Positions 9,475-19,039 are shown, numbered from the stretch's first letter. The stretch: 64,000 bases of DNA from CBDFLA01 sp965248915 (GCA_965248915.1 OZ252216.1:930001-994000); one strand, 5' to 3'. Notes: generated by a model not told the origin, from the sequence alone. Numbers and translations are program-made.

Positions 9475-9508
9475 GGTCATTCCGCGACTTGATCGCGGGA
9501 TCCAGACC
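9475..9508. repeat. REP-like palindromic intergenic element
   Basis: A 34-base imperfect palindrome lies between parC and the next gene. It has a perfect inner stem CCGCGA/TCGCGG with a five-base loop, and flanking GGTC/GACC arms. It resembles the dispersed 'GTCATTCCCGCGA…TCGCGGGAATCCAGA' palindromes common in alphaproteobacterial intergenic DNA, and a related copy sits at 15513-15543. It could form an RNA hairpin after parC, but no T-run follows, so it is not called a terminator. Confidence 0.65.
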
Positions 9509-9572
9509 GTCACGGTTGCGCCCCTGCCAGGTCACACGTAAAGTACTCTTTGGAGCCGACCCGGGGAAAGCT

Positions 9573-10151
9573 ATGGCCAATTCAACACCAATTCGAAGCA
9601 TCCTCGATCCTGGTGAGGAACTGCTTTGGGAGGGCCAACCAAGGCGTGGTCTCGATCTACCCGCCTATGAAATTCCCTTCACCGGATTTGCGATTATGTG
9701 GACTGCAATTTCAGCTTTCTTCATTTGGTTATCGGCGCAGACACTAATAGAAGGTCAAGGACGGGATGTTATTGCCGTCGCATACGTCCCTCTCGCATTT
9801 GGTTTTGTGTTTCTAATGCTTGGTTTGTATTTGCTGGTTGGGCGGCACTATTGGGATGCGAGGCGACATCGAAGAACCTACTACGGCGTAACTGAGGATA
9901 GAGCACTCATTGTCATAGGCAAAAACGCCCGGCAGATTAGATCGCACGCCATTACACCCTTTACTGACTTAGAACTCACAACGAAGAAGAACAATGACGG
10001 ATCGGTCTTATTTGGGAGGCGGTCAATCCCAAAATGGTTGTGGGGACCATGGTCGTTTGGATACGACGACTCTGAATTCGCATTCACAAATATCCGCAAT
10101 GCAAAGCAGGTCTATGACATCGTCCGAAAGATTCAACGAGAACAGAAATAG
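9573..10151 (+). CDS. Membrane protein with PH-like domain, function unknown
   Basis: 192-residue protein with a short cytoplasmic N-terminus containing LDPGEELLWEGQPRRG, two hydrophobic segments (roughly 36-58 and 66-90), then a soluble region (YYGVTEDRALIVIG onward) that resembles bacterial PH-like (YdbS/YdbT-type) domains. The open frame extends upstream into parC, but the ATG at 9573 has a good Shine-Dalgarno (GGGGAAAG) and begins where the conserved-looking sequence begins. The stop is 15 bases from the convergent VWA gene. The biological role is unknown. Confidence 0.75.
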   Translation: MANSTPIRSILDPGEELLWEGQPRRGLDLPAYEIPFTGFAIMWTAISAFFIWLSAQTLIEGQGRDVIAVAYVPLAFGFVFLMLGLYLLVGRHYWDARRHRRTYYGVTEDRALIVIGKNARQIRSHAITPFTDLELTTKKNNDGSVLFGRRSIPKWLWGPWSFGYDDSEFAFTNIRNAKQVYDIVRKIQREQK

Positions 10152-10166
10152 TCATACTTTAGTTGA

Positions 10167-11873
10167 CTATTCACCCCCACCAGGTTGCTCAAGTGTTGGC
10201 AGCGCCGCAGCTGATTGAGCCGAGCGCACCAGCTGAATGAACTCTGACCGGTACCCAAATTCATCCTCTCCTTTGCTACCTTGTGCCAACGTGAGGATCG
10301 AGTCGTATCCCATCTTGCCGGTATATTTGCCGCCTTTGAGTTCTTGGGCAAAGGCCGAAACTGCCGCCGCAAACCGGACATCCCCAGGCGTGTTGTCGAT
10401 TGTGCCCAAGAAACTGTCAGAGCGGACCGGCGTTTCGATCAATTTGCTCTCGTCTTCATCCGGCAGTTTGTATCGTACCCGAACAAAGGCCGTCTCTGTC
10501 TGCGCGCTCGCCGACAGCTCTTGCGGTTCCGTGCCGTAACGCAGGGGCTCGGTCAACCGCGCGTCACTATCAACCGGCACAATTTCATAGAGCGCCGTAA
10601 CGCTGTGGCCTGAGCCAATCTCGCCGGCATCCACTTGATCATTGTTAAAGTCTTCCCGGTTAAGCATCCGTGTTTCATAACCAATCAAGCGATACTCAGA
10701 AATCTGCGCCGGATTGAACTCAACTTGAATCTTGACGTCCTTGGCAATGGTAAAGAGAGTCCCGCCCATTTCATCGACCAGGACTTTCCGGGCTTCATTG
10801 AGATTGTCGATATAGGCCGCATTGCCGTTGCCGGCCTGTGCGATCTTTTGCATCAGCACGTCATTGTAGTTGCCGCGACCAAACCCGAGGACCGTCAAGA
10901 ACACTCCAGTGTCGCGTTTCTCGGCGACGAAGTCCTCAAGCCTTTCAGGGTCATTGATGCCGACATTGAAATCGCCATCTGTGGCGAGGATGACCCGGTT
11001 GACTGCATCTTCTTTGAAGTTTGCTTCAGCGAGCGCGTAAGCTTGGCGGATGCCCTCACCACCTGCCGTCGATCCCCCCGCTTCAAGATTTTCCAGAGCG
11101 CCCAGAATTTGACGTTTCATGGATCCCTTAGTTGGTTCGAGCACCGTGCCCGCCTTGCCCGCATAGACCACAATCGACACTGTGTCGTTAGCGTCCATTT
11201 CATTGATCAGCATCCGCATCGCCTTCTTCAGTAGTGGCAATTTGTTGGGCTGGTTCATCGAGCCTGATACATCAAGTAGCAAAACGAGATTTGAATCCGG
11301 GCGAGTTTCGTTGACCACGTCATATCCTTTGATCCCCACATGCAGGAGTTGTGTTCCTGTGTTCCAAGGCGTCTCATAGAGATACGTATTGATCTTGAAG
11401 GGATCGCCCGTCGAAGTCGGCAATTCGTAATTGTAATCAAAGTAGTTGATGAATTCCTCGACGCGGATGGCATCGCGTGGGGGGAGATTGCCTTCGCTCA
11501 AGTATCCCCGCATGACCGCGTAGGAAGCTGTGTCCACGTCAACGCTAAAGGTTGAGACAGGTTCATCACTGACGAGTTTGACTGGATTTTCTTCAAAGTC
11601 TTCAAAGCGATCTCTGTCGATGTCGCCAGGCATTGGCGGTGGCGCTGATGGCATAACCTCATACGCCATATCGGCGGTTTTACCGGCGACGCGTGAGCCT
11701 GTGATGAAGAATTCTTCGACCTCACTGGCTTCGCGTTTCTCTTCTGGAGGTCTTGTTTGCCAACAGGAAGTCAGAACCGCCGCTGTTGCGATGGCAAGTG
11801 GCAACCGTGTCCAGGTCACCAAGGCTGTCCGAGTCGAGAGAGCTGTTTTCACCTTGCCGTTTCGACGGGTCAT
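10167..11873 (-). CDS. VWA-domain lipoprotein (YfbK-like, with DUF3520-type C-terminus)
   Basis: 568-residue predicted outer-surface or periplasmic lipoprotein. An N-terminal signal ends in a lipobox LTSC with Cys37. A von Willebrand A domain follows a conserved N-terminal region (STFSVDVDTASYAVMRGYL) and carries the metal-binding MIDAS motif DVSGSM at about 201-206. The C-terminal part (YETRMLNREDF, GHSVTALYEI) matches the DUF3520 segment of the E. coli YfbK-like family. The ATG at 11873 is preceded by GGAG; an upstream in-frame start at 11918 would put 15 residues before the signal. Role in the family is not established; adhesion or envelope interaction is an inference. Confidence 0.85.
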   Translation of the reverse strand: MTRRNGKVKTALSTRTALVTWTRLPLAIATAAVLTSCWQTRPPEEKREASEVEEFFITGSRVAGKTADMAYEVMPSAPPPMPGDIDRDRFEDFEENPVKLVSDEPVSTFSVDVDTASYAVMRGYLSEGNLPPRDAIRVEEFINYFDYNYELPTSTGDPFKINTYLYETPWNTGTQLLHVGIKGYDVVNETRPDSNLVLLLDVSGSMNQPNKLPLLKKAMRMLINEMDANDTVSIVVYAGKAGTVLEPTKGSMKRQILGALENLEAGGSTAGGEGIRQAYALAEANFKEDAVNRVILATDGDFNVGINDPERLEDFVAEKRDTGVFLTVLGFGRGNYNDVLMQKIAQAGNGNAAYIDNLNEARKVLVDEMGGTLFTIAKDVKIQVEFNPAQISEYRLIGYETRMLNREDFNNDQVDAGEIGSGHSVTALYEIVPVDSDARLTEPLRYGTEPQELSASAQTETAFVRVRYKLPDEDESKLIETPVRSDSFLGTIDNTPGDVRFAAAVSAFAQELKGGKYTGKMGYDSILTLAQGSKGEDEFGYRSEFIQLVRSAQSAAALPTLEQPGGGE

Positions 11874-11997
11874 GAGAGGTCTCCATTCTAGGCACAGGGC
11901 TACAGATTGCATGCCCACATCATTCCATCATTGGCCTCGATCTGGGCTCAAATGTGGCGACAAGTGATTGAGAATAAGGAACGATAGTGAGTGCTGC

Positions 11998-13569
11998 CTA
12001 CCCAAACACCTGTTCAGGCAACCAAGTTGCGATCTCTGGGAAGAGCGCAATAAGCATCAACGCGACGATTTGTATGATCACAAATGGGATAGCGCCTTTG
12101 TAGATCTGGGTGGTTTTAACCTCTGGCGGCGCAACCCCGCGCAGGTAGAAGAGGGCGAACCCAAAAGGCGGCGTCAGGAAAGACGTCTGTAGATTGATCG
12201 CCATCATAACCCCGAGCCAAACGGGATCGATTCCCATCATCAAGAGGACAGGCGCAACGATAGGTACGACGACGAACGTGATCTCAATAAAATCGAGGAA
12301 GAAGCCGAGAACAAACATGATCAACATAACGACGACAATGGCTCCAACGACACCGCCTGGCATCTCGTTGAGGAACCCATGAACCGTGTCATCCCCACCG
12401 AGGCCTCTAAAGACAAGACTGAAGAGGGCGGCACCAATCAGAATGACAAAGACCATGGAGGTGATCTCTGTGGTCGAGCGCATGACGTCGGTGAGGACTT
12501 TGGCGCGCAGGATACGCAAGAGGCTGACCAGCAGACACAGCGCGATTAGCCCAACCAGAAGCGCCGCTACCCAGATAGCCGCTTGTTCGTTGCCCGAAAT
12601 GGTCACCCGACCAAGCCTCAAGTCGACGGTGGCGGTTAGAGTCAAGAGCATGATCAGCGACACCACGGCAACAATTGCGGGCCATGAGCTTGCTTTCCCT
12701 ACCCGCTGACCGGCAAGTAAGATGGCGCCGATGGCCCCAACAGACGCGGCCTCAGTCGGTGTCGCGATTCCGGCGAGGATCGAGCCCATGACCGCCACAA
12801 TGAGAACAAGAGGGGGGATGAGGGCGCCTAAGGTCTCTTTGAAGAGGCCCTTCGTGTCGCCAAGATCTTCACGCGGGATTGCCGGCGCCGCGCTGGGTCG
12901 TGTGAAAGCCACGAAAGCAATGTAAGCGATGTAGAGACCAACCAGCATCAACCCAGGAAAGAGGGCGCCTGCAAAGAGATCGCCGACCGACACTGTTTCC
13001 GGCGAGTGAATGCCTTGCTCCAATTGTGCTTTCTGGTAAGCCGACGAAATCACATCGCCGAGTAGAATGAGAACAATGGAGGGCGGAATGATCTGACCGA
13101 GGGTTCCAGCCGCTGCAATCACCCCAGCGGAAAGACTGACGTCGTAGTTTCTTTTCAACATAGTCGGCAGAGACAACAGCCCCATGGTGACAACCGTCGC
13201 GCCTACAATGCCTGTAGATGCGGCGAGAAGGGCGCCGACGATACAGACGGAAATGCCAAGACCACCACGCAGAGTTCCAAAGAGTTTCCCCATCGCTTCG
13301 AGCAAGTCTTCAGCGACCTTTGATCGCTCCAGCATCACACCCATAAACACAAAGAGCGGTACGGCAATGAGCACCTCGTTGGTCATGGTGCCGAAAATGC
13401 GTTGCGGTAAGGCGGCGAGGAAGGAGAGGTCGAACACGCCAAAGCCGAGCCCAAGCAAGGCAAAGAGGAGGGCACTCCCCGCCAATGTCAAAGCGACCGG
13501 GTAGCCACTCATGAGAAAAATGCAGACCACCAGGAACAAGAGGAGGTCGAGATGTTCGATAAGAAACAC
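11998..13569 (-). CDS. dctM: TRAP transporter large membrane subunit DctM
   Basis: Twelve-helix-type transport subunit of a tripartite ATP-independent periplasmic transporter. Family motifs include VPLFVFMGVMLERS, GATVVTMGLLSLPTML and IIPPSIVLILLGD. At 523 residues it is about 100 longer than the usual ~425-residue DctM; the extra hydrophobic material lies near residues 290-370 and is typical of a longer subgroup. The GTG at 13569 is chosen because AGGGGGG lies just upstream and only 13 bases separate it from the dctQ stop; the open frame continues upstream into dctQ. Last gene of the dctPQM operon. Confidence 0.9.
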   Translation of the reverse strand: MFLIEHLDLLLFLVVCIFLMSGYPVALTLAGSALLFALLGLGFGVFDLSFLAALPQRIFGTMTNEVLIAVPLFVFMGVMLERSKVAEDLLEAMGKLFGTLRGGLGISVCIVGALLAASTGIVGATVVTMGLLSLPTMLKRNYDVSLSAGVIAAAGTLGQIIPPSIVLILLGDVISSAYQKAQLEQGIHSPETVSVGDLFAGALFPGLMLVGLYIAYIAFVAFTRPSAAPAIPREDLGDTKGLFKETLGALIPPLVLIVAVMGSILAGIATPTEAASVGAIGAILLAGQRVGKASSWPAIVAVVSLIMLLTLTATVDLRLGRVTISGNEQAAIWVAALLVGLIALCLLVSLLRILRAKVLTDVMRSTTEITSMVFVILIGAALFSLVFRGLGGDDTVHGFLNEMPGGVVGAIVVVMLIMFVLGFFLDFIEITFVVVPIVAPVLLMMGIDPVWLGVMMAINLQTSFLTPPFGFALFYLRGVAPPEVKTTQIYKGAIPFVIIQIVALMLIALFPEIATWLPEQVFG

Positions 13570-13582
13570 GTTGTCGACCCCC

Positions 13583-14254
13583 CTAAATGACCGTTTCAAT
13601 TTCGCTGGCGCCCATGTCCTCTTCTCGACCGATGAGAACAAAGACGGCTTGAATGGCGAGCGAGAGGCCCTGCAAAATCATCGTCCAGGCAAAGACGAGG
13701 ATCAGTGTCTTCAGCAAGTAAACACCGTGAATGCCACTGGTCTCCCTGGAACCTTCCTGGACAGCCCAAGAAAATTCAACATAAGGCAAAGCGACATCCA
13801 CGATGAGAAACATCACAGGAAACAAAAAGAAGTATGTCCCCAAGAGGTCGATGAGGGCTTTGCGGTGCGGCCGTGCCTCTCGGTAGAATACATCCACGCG
13901 AACATGCCCGCCAATGAGCAGCGTGAAGGCTGCAGCGAGCATGAACAACGCACCATGCATATAAGTGACGGATTCCTGTAGCCAAATAAACCCGACGCCA
14001 AAAACACGACGCATGACCACGACGGCAAACATGATAAGGACCATAAACAAAGACAGCCACGATGCGGCATGGCCAATTCGCCGTGAAACAAAATCGGCAC
14101 CCCTTCTCACACCGCCGAGATAAGTGGTGAGGCCTGACATTGCGTTCGGAGCCACTGCCGTTCCGATGAGAAGAAGGATTGGCAACATCAAATGGAAGTA
14201 GAGCGCCAGATCGAAAATTGCCAATGCCATGTCAATGGGTTGAAGATCAGTCAC
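13583..14254 (-). CDS. dctQ: TRAP transporter small membrane subunit DctQ
   Basis: Four-helix small permease subunit that scaffolds DctM. The protein has several hydrophobic segments and the family region RVFGVGFIWLQESVTYMHG followed by GGHVRVDVFY. The GTG at 14254 has GAGGG upstream and starts 12 bases after dctP ends; a TTG at 14260 is the alternative. It is longer at its N-terminus than minimal DctQ proteins, with an extra hydrophobic stretch (residues ~10-35). Same strand and spacing place it in one operon with dctP and dctM. Confidence 0.88.
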   Translation of the reverse strand: MTDLQPIDMALAIFDLALYFHLMLPILLLIGTAVAPNAMSGLTTYLGGVRRGADFVSRRIGHAASWLSLFMVLIMFAVVVMRRVFGVGFIWLQESVTYMHGALFMLAAAFTLLIGGHVRVDVFYREARPHRKALIDLLGTYFFLFPVMFLIVDVALPYVEFSWAVQEGSRETSGIHGVYLLKTLILVFAWTMILQGLSLAIQAVFVLIGREEDMGASEIETVI

Positions 14255-14266
14255 GAGCAACCCTCA

Positions 14267-15430
14267 TCAATAGGAAAAATCGAGGCGACGTGCGCTCAAA
14301 TAGGGTTCGACATTGACACTAGAGAGCTCCATAGCGCGACGTCGCGCATCCATGAAGCTTGTGTAGATCCGCTGGGTTAACTCATCTTCCTCGCCAGCCT
14401 CGCGAACAACCTCTCCTGATACGCGACCGATTTCGGTGAGGATCTCATCTGGCATCCGTCGCAATTGCACACCGTGTTCCTGCGTGAGTGTGTTGAGGGC
14501 ATTGAGGTCCTGCGCGAAAAACTCAGCCAATCCATAACTGTTCTGCGCTCCACAAGCCTGCTGAAAAATAATCTGGTGTAATCGCGGCAAAGAATTCCAA
14601 ACATCCAGGTTCATGCCAACGGCCAATTGCGCTCCCGGCTCGTGAAACCCAGGGTAGTAGTAGTATTTTGCGATCTTGTAGAACCCAAAGGCCAAGTCAT
14701 TCCAAGGCCCGACCCATTCAGTTGCGTCAATGGCGCCGGACTGGAGAGCGGGAAAGATCTCACCCCCTGGCAAAGCTATGGCCGTCGCCCCAAGTCGCCT
14801 TAGAACTTCGCCACCGAGACCAGGCATCCGCATCCGAAGCCCTTTGAGGTCTTCCAGACTGTTGATCTCTTTGTTGAACCATCCCCCCATTTGGTTGCCG
14901 GTGTTATTGGCCATGAAGGGCTTGATGTTGAACTTGGCTGACAATTCGTCCCAAAGCTCTTGCCCGCCCCCATGCGCAATCCAGGCTTGGTTCTCAATGG
15001 CTGTCATACCAAAAGGAACGGTAGTGAAAAAGTTGAACCCCTTAGACTTACCTTGCCAATAATATTCTGCGCCGTGATAGAGGTCGGCAGCGCCGGTGGA
15101 GACCGCGTCAAAGGCTTCGAATGCCCCCACCAATTCACCAGCGGCAAACACCTTGAGTGTGAGAGCGCCGTCCGTCATCTCCGAAACGTTTTTTGAAAGG
15201 CGCTCTGCGGACATGCCGAGGCCTGGAAAGTTCTTCGGCCATGTCGTGACGAGTTTGAGTTCACGCCTGTTGGTAACAATGGCGGGAGAGGCTGGATCAC
15301 TTGGCGCGTCTACATTCCCTGACGTCGTGCGGCTGGCGCGCCGTGTGACCCCAAGGGCGGCAAGCCCCGCAGTGGCAGCACCTGCCGTTGCGATCAGACC
15401 GGCGCCTGACAAGACCTTTCGTCGATCCAT
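14267..15430 (-). CDS. dctP: TRAP transporter substrate-binding protein, TakP-like, Tat signal
   Basis: Periplasmic binding protein of the TRAP system, 387 residues. The N-terminus MDRRKVLSGAG plus a following hydrophobic stretch looks like a twin-arginine signal. The mature part closely resembles the TakP group that binds 2-oxo acids: DLYHGAEYYWQGKSKGFNFF, LRMRMPGLGGEVLRRLG, IDATEWVGPWNDLAFG and KYYYYPGFHEPG. 2-Oxo acids such as pyruvate are therefore the likely ligands (inference from family). GGGGGGAA precedes the ATG. First gene of dctPQM. Confidence 0.92.
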   Translation of the reverse strand: MDRRKVLSGAGLIATAGAATAGLAALGVTRRASRTTSGNVDAPSDPASPAIVTNRRELKLVTTWPKNFPGLGMSAERLSKNVSEMTDGALTLKVFAAGELVGAFEAFDAVSTGAADLYHGAEYYWQGKSKGFNFFTTVPFGMTAIENQAWIAHGGGQELWDELSAKFNIKPFMANNTGNQMGGWFNKEINSLEDLKGLRMRMPGLGGEVLRRLGATAIALPGGEIFPALQSGAIDATEWVGPWNDLAFGFYKIAKYYYYPGFHEPGAQLAVGMNLDVWNSLPRLHQIIFQQACGAQNSYGLAEFFAQDLNALNTLTQEHGVQLRRMPDEILTEIGRVSGEVVREAGEEDELTQRIYTSFMDARRRAMELSSVNVEPYLSARRLDFSY

Positions 15431-15512
15431 ATGGAATTCCCCCCGGGCGAAATGAGCATGGGCGAGTATAAGGCTGAAGGGGCAGGGCGCAAGCGCTCCA
15501 AGCGAAATGCAA

Positions 15513-15543
15513 TGTCATTACCGGGTTTGTCCCGGTAATCCAG
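15513..15543. repeat. REP-like palindromic intergenic element
   Basis: Second copy of the REP-like family, between bpt and dctP. A perfect 9-base stem ATTACCGGG/CCCGGTAAT (15517-15525 with 15531-15539) encloses a five-base loop, preceded by TGTC and followed by CCAGA, the same framing as the copy at 9475-9508. Sequence of the stem differs between copies while pairing is kept, which suggests selection or origin as a folded element. Confidence 0.65.
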
Positions 15544-15615
15544 AGCCAAACGAATATCTAGTTTAAGAGTGGATGCCCGCAACAAGTACGGGCAAGACAT
15601 AACAGAGTGGAGTCG

Positions 15616-16362
15616 TCACTCACGATCTTCCCATCGACGCCAGCGGCTGGATTGTAAAATCTCTAAGGGCTGGAAGTTGGCCTTGTAAGACATTTTCTGG
15701 CACTCATCAATCCAGTATCCAAGATAGAGATACGGGCGTCCCAACTTCTGGGTAAGGCGAATGTGATCGAGAATCATATACGTACCCAAACTGCGAGAAC
15801 GAAAATCCGGGTCAAAGAAACTGTAGACCATTGAAAGCCCGTCATCGAGAACGTCCGTCAGTGCTGTAGCGATTAGTTGTCCCGGCGGTTCGTCAATGCC
15901 GTTCGTCAACCGATATTCGATCACCTGGGTCGCCACGGCGGTATCTTCGACCATGGAGCGATAGTCATAGACGGACATGTCTGTCATGCCGCCATCGAAG
16001 TGACGATCGTCAAGGTACCCGCGCAAGATGCCGTATTGTTCATTGGTGCCAACCGGCGGTAAAACTTGGCTTACCACATCCGGGTTTGCTTTCAGGATCC
16101 GTTTGAAAGAACGACGTTCATGAAAGCCGTCCACAACAACTCGGGCCGAGATGCACCGGTGACACTCTTCGCAAGCCGGTTTGTAGAGGATGTTTTGACT
16201 GCGACGAAATCCGTCCCGAACCAATTCATTGTGAATGGTCTCGTTCATGGGGCTGGACAGAGTTGTGAAAATCTTGCGTTCGCGTTGACCCGGCAAATAG
16301 GGGCAATCCGTCGGCGCCGTGACGAAAAACTGCGGAATATATTTCGAACTCTGATCGGTCAC
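15616..16362 (-). CDS. bpt: Aspartate/glutamate leucyltransferase
   Basis: Bpt-type transferase that attaches leucine from Leu-tRNA to N-terminal Asp or Glu, making the protein a ClpS/ClpAP substrate. The N-terminal domain shows CPYLPGQRERKIFT and CEECHRCISARV, a Cys-rich patch, and the C-terminal domain ends YLYLGYWIDECQKMSYKANF, all typical of the ATE/Bpt family. The GTG at 16362 with AGGGA upstream gives 248 residues, the usual size; an ATG at 16413 would add 17. The neighbouring genes are not obviously related. Confidence 0.93.
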   Translation of the reverse strand: MTDQSSKYIPQFFVTAPTDCPYLPGQRERKIFTTLSSPMNETIHNELVRDGFRRSQNILYKPACEECHRCISARVVVDGFHERRSFKRILKANPDVVSQVLPPVGTNEQYGILRGYLDDRHFDGGMTDMSVYDYRSMVEDTAVATQVIEYRLTNGIDEPPGQLIATALTDVLDDGLSMVYSFFDPDFRSRSLGTYMILDHIRLTQKLGRPYLYLGYWIDECQKMSYKANFQPLEILQSSRWRRWEDRE

Positions 16363-16488
16363 GGGCAATCCCTGGGCAAATCTGTTGCGAGTAAGATGGT
16401 GCAAATGGCCCAATCGTCAATGAACATATGCCCGCCAGAATATCAGCACACCCTTGATATACAAGAGCGACAAGAAACCTCTGGCTCT

Positions 16489-18351
16489 CTACAACCCAAA
16501 ATACCAAGGCGCGAACAAAGAGAAGGTTATCCAAAGCAAGATAATGAGGGGCGTGCCTGCCTTCACGTAGTCAACAAATTGATAGTGTCCAGGCCCCATC
16601 ACCAAGAGATTGGTTTGATAGGACATCGGCGTTGCAAACGAGCAATTCGCCGCAAAGATCACCGCATAGACGAACGCACGTGGTTCAACGCCGGTCTCAG
16701 CAGCGATCCCCACGGCAATCGGTGTAAACAAAACCGCCGTGGCGTTGTTGGACAAGACGTTGGTCAGGAGCGCTACCAACAAGAAGAAGGCGGAAAGTAG
16801 GACCGCGCTGTCAGCGTTTGCAAAGATTGCAACAAGACTGTGGGCGAGATAGGAAGCCCCGCCGGTGAACTCTAATGCCGTTCCCATGGCGAGCGCGGCG
16901 CCAACGAGTAGATAGATACGACGGTCAAAAGCACGTGCAGCCTGTCGTATGTTCAAACATCCAAAGGCAACCATCGCCACCGCGCCCATCATGGCTGCCA
17001 AAACAATGGGCACGAATCCAGATGCGGCGGACAGAACCGTGATGCCAAAAATGATACGCGCGCGCAGTGAATTCGCGATGTCGGGAAGTTCTTCTGTCGA
17101 CCATTCCAAAGGCAAGACGTCTTTGTTCGCGCGAAGTCCGCGAATGTTTCGGTGTGTTCCAAATATCAGGAGAACATCGCCGGCCTCAAAGCGAATATCG
17201 TTCATACGCACGCGGATCATGCGACTGCGCCTTTGGACGCCGAGGACGATACAGCCGGTTTGATAGCGAAACCCAATTTGCTGAATGCTACGTCCAATGA
17301 AACGCGAGCCGGGCGCCACAACCGCTTCAACAAGCGACAGGGCTTGTCCACCACGTCGGCTTGGATCTTCTTGATGATCGATCATACCACTCAAGAACTT
17401 TGGCTGAGAGGCCAAGATTTCCGTGAGTTTCTTGCGGGTGGCGGCAACAATGACCGCATCACCTGATTGAAGGGATATGTCTTCAAACGGGGGCAGTATG
17501 GCTTTTTCCCGTCTCTGGATCATACGAACCGTCATGTCCGTCAGATCAGGAAACAACCCCGCCACAGCCGTTTTTCCGATGAGCGGATGATCCGGTGTCA
17601 GGTCAATTTGGGCGATGTATTGACGACCCGACTGATCAACTAACTCGCCGGACATGGACTGACGGATCGGCAATAATCGGGGCATGATGTAAAGGACATA
17701 GAGGGAACCGACGCCAAGCAGCACAAGGCCCGGCACCGTGAAGTCAAAAAACCCAATGTCGAGTTGCGCCCGTTGCGCAGAATCCACGGCAGAGTGATGG
17801 GCGGTTTGTGCAACCAGTAGGTTGGTCGACGAACCAATCAGCGTGGTCATGCCGCCGAGCACACACATGAAACTCAAAGGCATCATAACTTTGCTAACCG
17901 GTATGTCCGCCCTCGCGGCGACCGCGCTCATGATGGGAATGAACATCACTGCCACCGGTGTGTTGTTCAACACGGCGCTGATGATGGCAACAATGGTGAG
18001 GATCAGGAACAAGGTAAGCCCTGGGCGTCCTCCAGTAAGTTGCGTGAGTTGTTGTGTGGGTCGCTCAAGCGCACCGGATTGATACATTCCCTGTCCGACG
18101 ATCAACAGCGCAATGATGGTGATCAGCGCCGTGTTGGCGTATCCGCTCAGAAGTCGTTCAGCATTGAGTTGATTAAACCCTGTGGAGGGATCTGAGACGG
18201 GAAAGAAGTGAAAGATGAAGATCAGCGATACGACAACGCCGATGGAGATCATCTCCAACGACCATCGCTCCAAACTGTAGAGAATGACGGCGCAGAAAAT
18301 GACCCCAAAGGTCACCCACATCTGAATTGAGGAAGTTTCGATCAGATCCAT
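16489..18351 (-). CDS. SLC13/DASS-family transporter with two RCK_C (TrkA-C) domains
   Basis: 620-residue inner-membrane transporter of the divalent anion:sodium symporter family. The two halves carry the paired substrate/Na+ motifs: VLNNTPVAVMF near residue 127 and LSNNATAVLFTP near 545. Between the membrane halves are two regulatory TrkA-C domains (about 240-310 and 340-405, e.g. LTPDHPLIGKT and GDAVIVAAT). Proteins of this layout are annotated as sulfate or dicarboxylate carriers; the substrate cannot be read from sequence. It is divergent from the flavin reductase gene. Confidence 0.88.
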   Translation of the reverse strand: MDLIETSSIQMWVTFGVIFCAVILYSLERWSLEMISIGVVVSLIFIFHFFPVSDPSTGFNQLNAERLLSGYANTALITIIALLIVGQGMYQSGALERPTQQLTQLTGGRPGLTLFLILTIVAIISAVLNNTPVAVMFIPIMSAVAARADIPVSKVMMPLSFMCVLGGMTTLIGSSTNLLVAQTAHHSAVDSAQRAQLDIGFFDFTVPGLVLLGVGSLYVLYIMPRLLPIRQSMSGELVDQSGRQYIAQIDLTPDHPLIGKTAVAGLFPDLTDMTVRMIQRREKAILPPFEDISLQSGDAVIVAATRKKLTEILASQPKFLSGMIDHQEDPSRRGGQALSLVEAVVAPGSRFIGRSIQQIGFRYQTGCIVLGVQRRSRMIRVRMNDIRFEAGDVLLIFGTHRNIRGLRANKDVLPLEWSTEELPDIANSLRARIIFGITVLSAASGFVPIVLAAMMGAVAMVAFGCLNIRQAARAFDRRIYLLVGAALAMGTALEFTGGASYLAHSLVAIFANADSAVLLSAFFLLVALLTNVLSNNATAVLFTPIAVGIAAETGVEPRAFVYAVIFAANCSFATPMSYQTNLLVMGPGHYQFVDYVKAGTPLIILLWITFSLFAPWYFGL

Positions 18352-18483
18352 ATGCTGCCGTTTCTAAACGCTTTTTTTGCCTATGGCCACAAAGGAAGGT
18401 ACTTTGGCGGGTGAATTGTTCACCGACACACTACCAGCAATTCATATGAAATGAGCCCTTTCCATGCAGGCGGACTTGCCCTA

Positions 18484-18500
18484 TTTAGAATGATTCTCAG
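18484..18500. promoter_or_regulatory. Candidate iron-responsive (ICE-like) site
   Basis: TTTAGAA-TGA-TTCTCAG lies in the 207-base divergent region between the SLC13 gene and the flavin reductase, about 60 bases before the latter. The left half matches the TTTAGAA half of the alphaproteobacterial Irr control element and the right half matches only as TTCT. A single degenerate match is weak evidence, and no other iron gene in the window shows one. Confidence 0.3.
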
Positions 18501-18558
18501 TTTGCAACAGGCAGCTTGACGCAAAGGCGGGACAACGACAGATGGTGACATTGATTCT

Positions 18559-19038
18559 ATGGACTTGATCTACAATACGCGAGAATTCCGAGATGCTCTT
18601 GGAGGCTTTGCAACCGGCGTCGCTGTCGTCACGACGAAGCTTTCAGACCAAGACGCATTAGGTCTAACCGTCAATTCTTTTGCATCGCTGTCACTCGAAC
18701 CACCATTGGTGTTGTGGAGCATCGACCGCCGGTCCGATACTCTAAAGGCTTTTGAGAGAAGCGATCACTTTGTCGTCAATGTGCTGACCAATGAGCAACA
18801 AGAAATAGCCGATCATTGTTCGAAGCCGGGTGATCACGCTGTGACCGGGTTCGTGCACGAAATTGGTCTCAATGACATTCCGATCCTTTCAAATGCAAAA
18901 GCCATTTTCGAATGTGATGTTTTTGACCGTGTCGATGGGGGCGATCACATCATCATCGTTGGCAAAGTGCGACAGTTTGCAAACACCAATGCCGCTCCGC
19001 TCCTCTACTACGAAGGGAACTACGCATCTTTAGCCTAA
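18559..19038 (+). CDS. Flavin reductase family protein
   Basis: 159-residue flavin reductase-like (DIM6/NTAB, HpaC-like) protein that would reduce FMN or FAD with NAD(P)H, usually to supply a partner monooxygenase. The N-terminal motif FRDALGGFATGVAVVTT and the central LTVNSFASLSLEPPLV with DHFVVNVL are typical. The protein is full-length. No monooxygenase is adjacent. Its stop is one base from the stop of the convergent acylase gene. A possible iron-responsive site lies upstream. Confidence 0.9.
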   Translation: MDLIYNTREFRDALGGFATGVAVVTTKLSDQDALGLTVNSFASLSLEPPLVLWSIDRRSDTLKAFERSDHFVVNVLTNEQQEIADHCSKPGDHAVTGFVHEIGLNDIPILSNAKAIFECDVFDRVDGGDHIIIVGKVRQFANTNAAPLLYYEGNYASLA

Positions 19039-19039
19039 G

